This document shows, in pieces, positions 6,868 to 7,401 of a DNA stretch of 7,401 nucleotides. A model generated the notes under the pieces. It was not told the origin of the DNA. It made no database searches and worked only from the letters and a program-made list of their open reading frames with translations. Made by a program: the position numbers and the translations under genes. Each line of letters starts with the position of its first letter. Within the stretch, counting starts at the first letter, position 1. The stretch covers positions 1 through 7,401 of the forward strand of contig JAFAGN010000136.1 of NCBI GenBank assembly GCA_023422695.1. Direction: 5' to 3'. Source of the DNA: Pseudomonadota bacterium (lineage in GTDB: Bacteria > Pseudomonadota > Alphaproteobacteria > Sphingomonadales > Sphingomonadaceae).

Positions 6868-7320
6868 ATGATTCGTGACGACATCAAGGCTGCGCAGGTT
6901 GCCGCGATGAAAGCCGGCGACAAGGCGCGGCTGGGCACCATCCGGCTGATGCTGGCCAAGATCAAAGACAAGGACATCGAACTGCGCACCGGCACCGCGC
7001 CGACCGACGACGATGTGCTGGTCACCGACGTGCTGCAGAAAATGGTCAAGCAGCGCCGCGAATCGATCGCGATGTACGAACAGGGCGGACGGCAGGAACT
7101 GGCCGATATCGAGGCCGCCGAGGTCGTGGTGATCGAGGATTTCCTCCCCGCGCAGCTTTCCGATGACGAGGCGCAGGCCGCGATCAAGGCGATCGCGGCG
7201 GAGTTGGGCGCGTCGAGTTTGAAGGACATGGGGCGCGTGATGGCGGCGGTGAAGGAACGCCATGGGTCGGAGCTCGACATGAGCAAGGCGAGCGGGTGGG
7301 TTAAGGCGGCGTTGAGCTGA
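6868..7320 (+). CDS. GatB/YqeY domain-containing protein
   Basis: This 150-residue soluble protein belongs to the YqeY family, a helical fold shared with the tail domain of the GatB amidotransferase subunit and thought to be linked to tRNA. No GatB catalytic domain is present and the cellular role of stand-alone YqeY proteins is not settled. The family pattern is clear: MIRDDIKAAQVAAMKAGDK at the start, RLGTIRLMLAKIKDKDIE near residues 21-38, KQRRESIAMYEQGGRQEL near 61-78, EDFLPAQLSDDE near 89-100, and the glycine-rich end DMGRVMAAVKERHGSELD near 119-136. An in-frame ATG at 6856 would add MGTR, but the ATG at 6868 gives the family's usual N-terminus and has GGGGA (6858-6862) 5 nt upstream. 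The gene is divergent from carA. In many alphaproteobacteria dnaG and rpoD follow, so dnaG is a reasonable guess beyond the right edge. A repeat arm lies 27 nt after its stop codon. Confidence 0.93.
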   Translation: MIRDDIKAAQVAAMKAGDKARLGTIRLMLAKIKDKDIELRTGTAPTDDDVLVTDVLQKMVKQRRESIAMYEQGGRQELADIEAAEVVVIEDFLPAQLSDDEAQAAIKAIAAELGASSLKDMGRVMAAVKERHGSELDMSKASGWVKAALS

Positions 7321-7347
7321 CCTTCTCGTAAGAGCCGACCTAAAAAT

Positions 7348-7376
7348 CCGTTCGTGTCGAGCGAAGTCGAGACACC
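7348..7376. repeat. Second locus of the carA repeat arm, intergenic, probably cut by the window edge
   Basis: These 29 bases are identical to the left arm of the carA element (6072-6100), in the same orientation relative to the window. They start 27 nt after the GatB/YqeY stop codon, the usual intergenic setting of REP-like repeats. The following CATCG (7377-7381) is complementary to CGATG at the last five bases of the window (7397-7401), so an inverted second arm probably begins just beyond the edge. As a 3'-end hairpin it could protect the upstream mRNA or separate it from the next gene. That role is inference; the identity is seen directly. Confidence 0.8.
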
Positions 7377-7401
7377 CATCGGGCTAGGCGCTATTTCGAT
7401 G

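Noticed and set aside
6072..7376. CRISPR array formed by the repeated arms
   Set aside because: There are only three arms, one inverted and one more than 1 kb away, with no regular spacers and no cas genes.
6825..7379. Minus-strand open frame starting in the right-edge repeat (begins MGVSTSLDTNG)
   Set aside because: Its first residues are just the repeat arm translated, and the rest is antisense to the clear GatB/YqeY gene.

Overview
The window looks like a core chromosomal segment of a high-G+C alphaproteobacterium, most likely a sphingomonad (Sphingopyxis, Sphingomonas or a relative). The evidence is the G+C-rich coding sequence, the carB-greA order, carA divergent from a GatB/YqeY gene, and a short dispersed palindrome of a type I recall as abundant in sphingomonad genomes. 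The lineage call is inference; no rRNA or other marker gene is present.

Layout. From 6736 down to 88 runs one long minus-strand cluster: carA (5477-6736), an unusual DUF695/RraB-like gene (4638-5480), carB (1314-4634), greA (740-1216) and a rhomboid protease gene (88-723). carA and carB encode the glutaminase and synthetase subunits of carbamoyl-phosphate synthase, which feeds both pyrimidine and arginine synthesis. GreA rescues backtracked RNA polymerase, and the rhomboid is an intramembrane serine protease. Spacing is tight from carA to carB (4-nt overlap, then 3 nt) and between greA and the rhomboid gene (16 nt). There are 97 nt between carB and greA. On the plus strand, across a 131-nt divergent control region, lies a complete GatB/YqeY-domain gene (6868-7320). 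The right edge stops inside a repeat just after it.

The noteworthy parts are not the housekeeping genes. (1) A REP-like inverted repeat of 80 bp (6072-6151) lies inside the carA reading frame and is translated as about 27 extra residues in the linker between the two CarA domains. One of its 29-bp arms is repeated without a mismatch after the GatB/YqeY gene (7348-7376). The arms contain no stop codon in any of the six frames, and they differ from each other by compensatory changes. (2) The gene between carA and carB has clearly lower G+C than its neighbours and encodes a DUF695-like domain followed by an RraB-like domain. It looks like a later insertion that left the operon intact. (3) A second, unrelated inverted repeat (1-14 with 59-72) lies at the left edge, just after the rhomboid stop codon.

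No tRNA, rRNA, CRISPR array, transposase gene or complete mobile element is visible.
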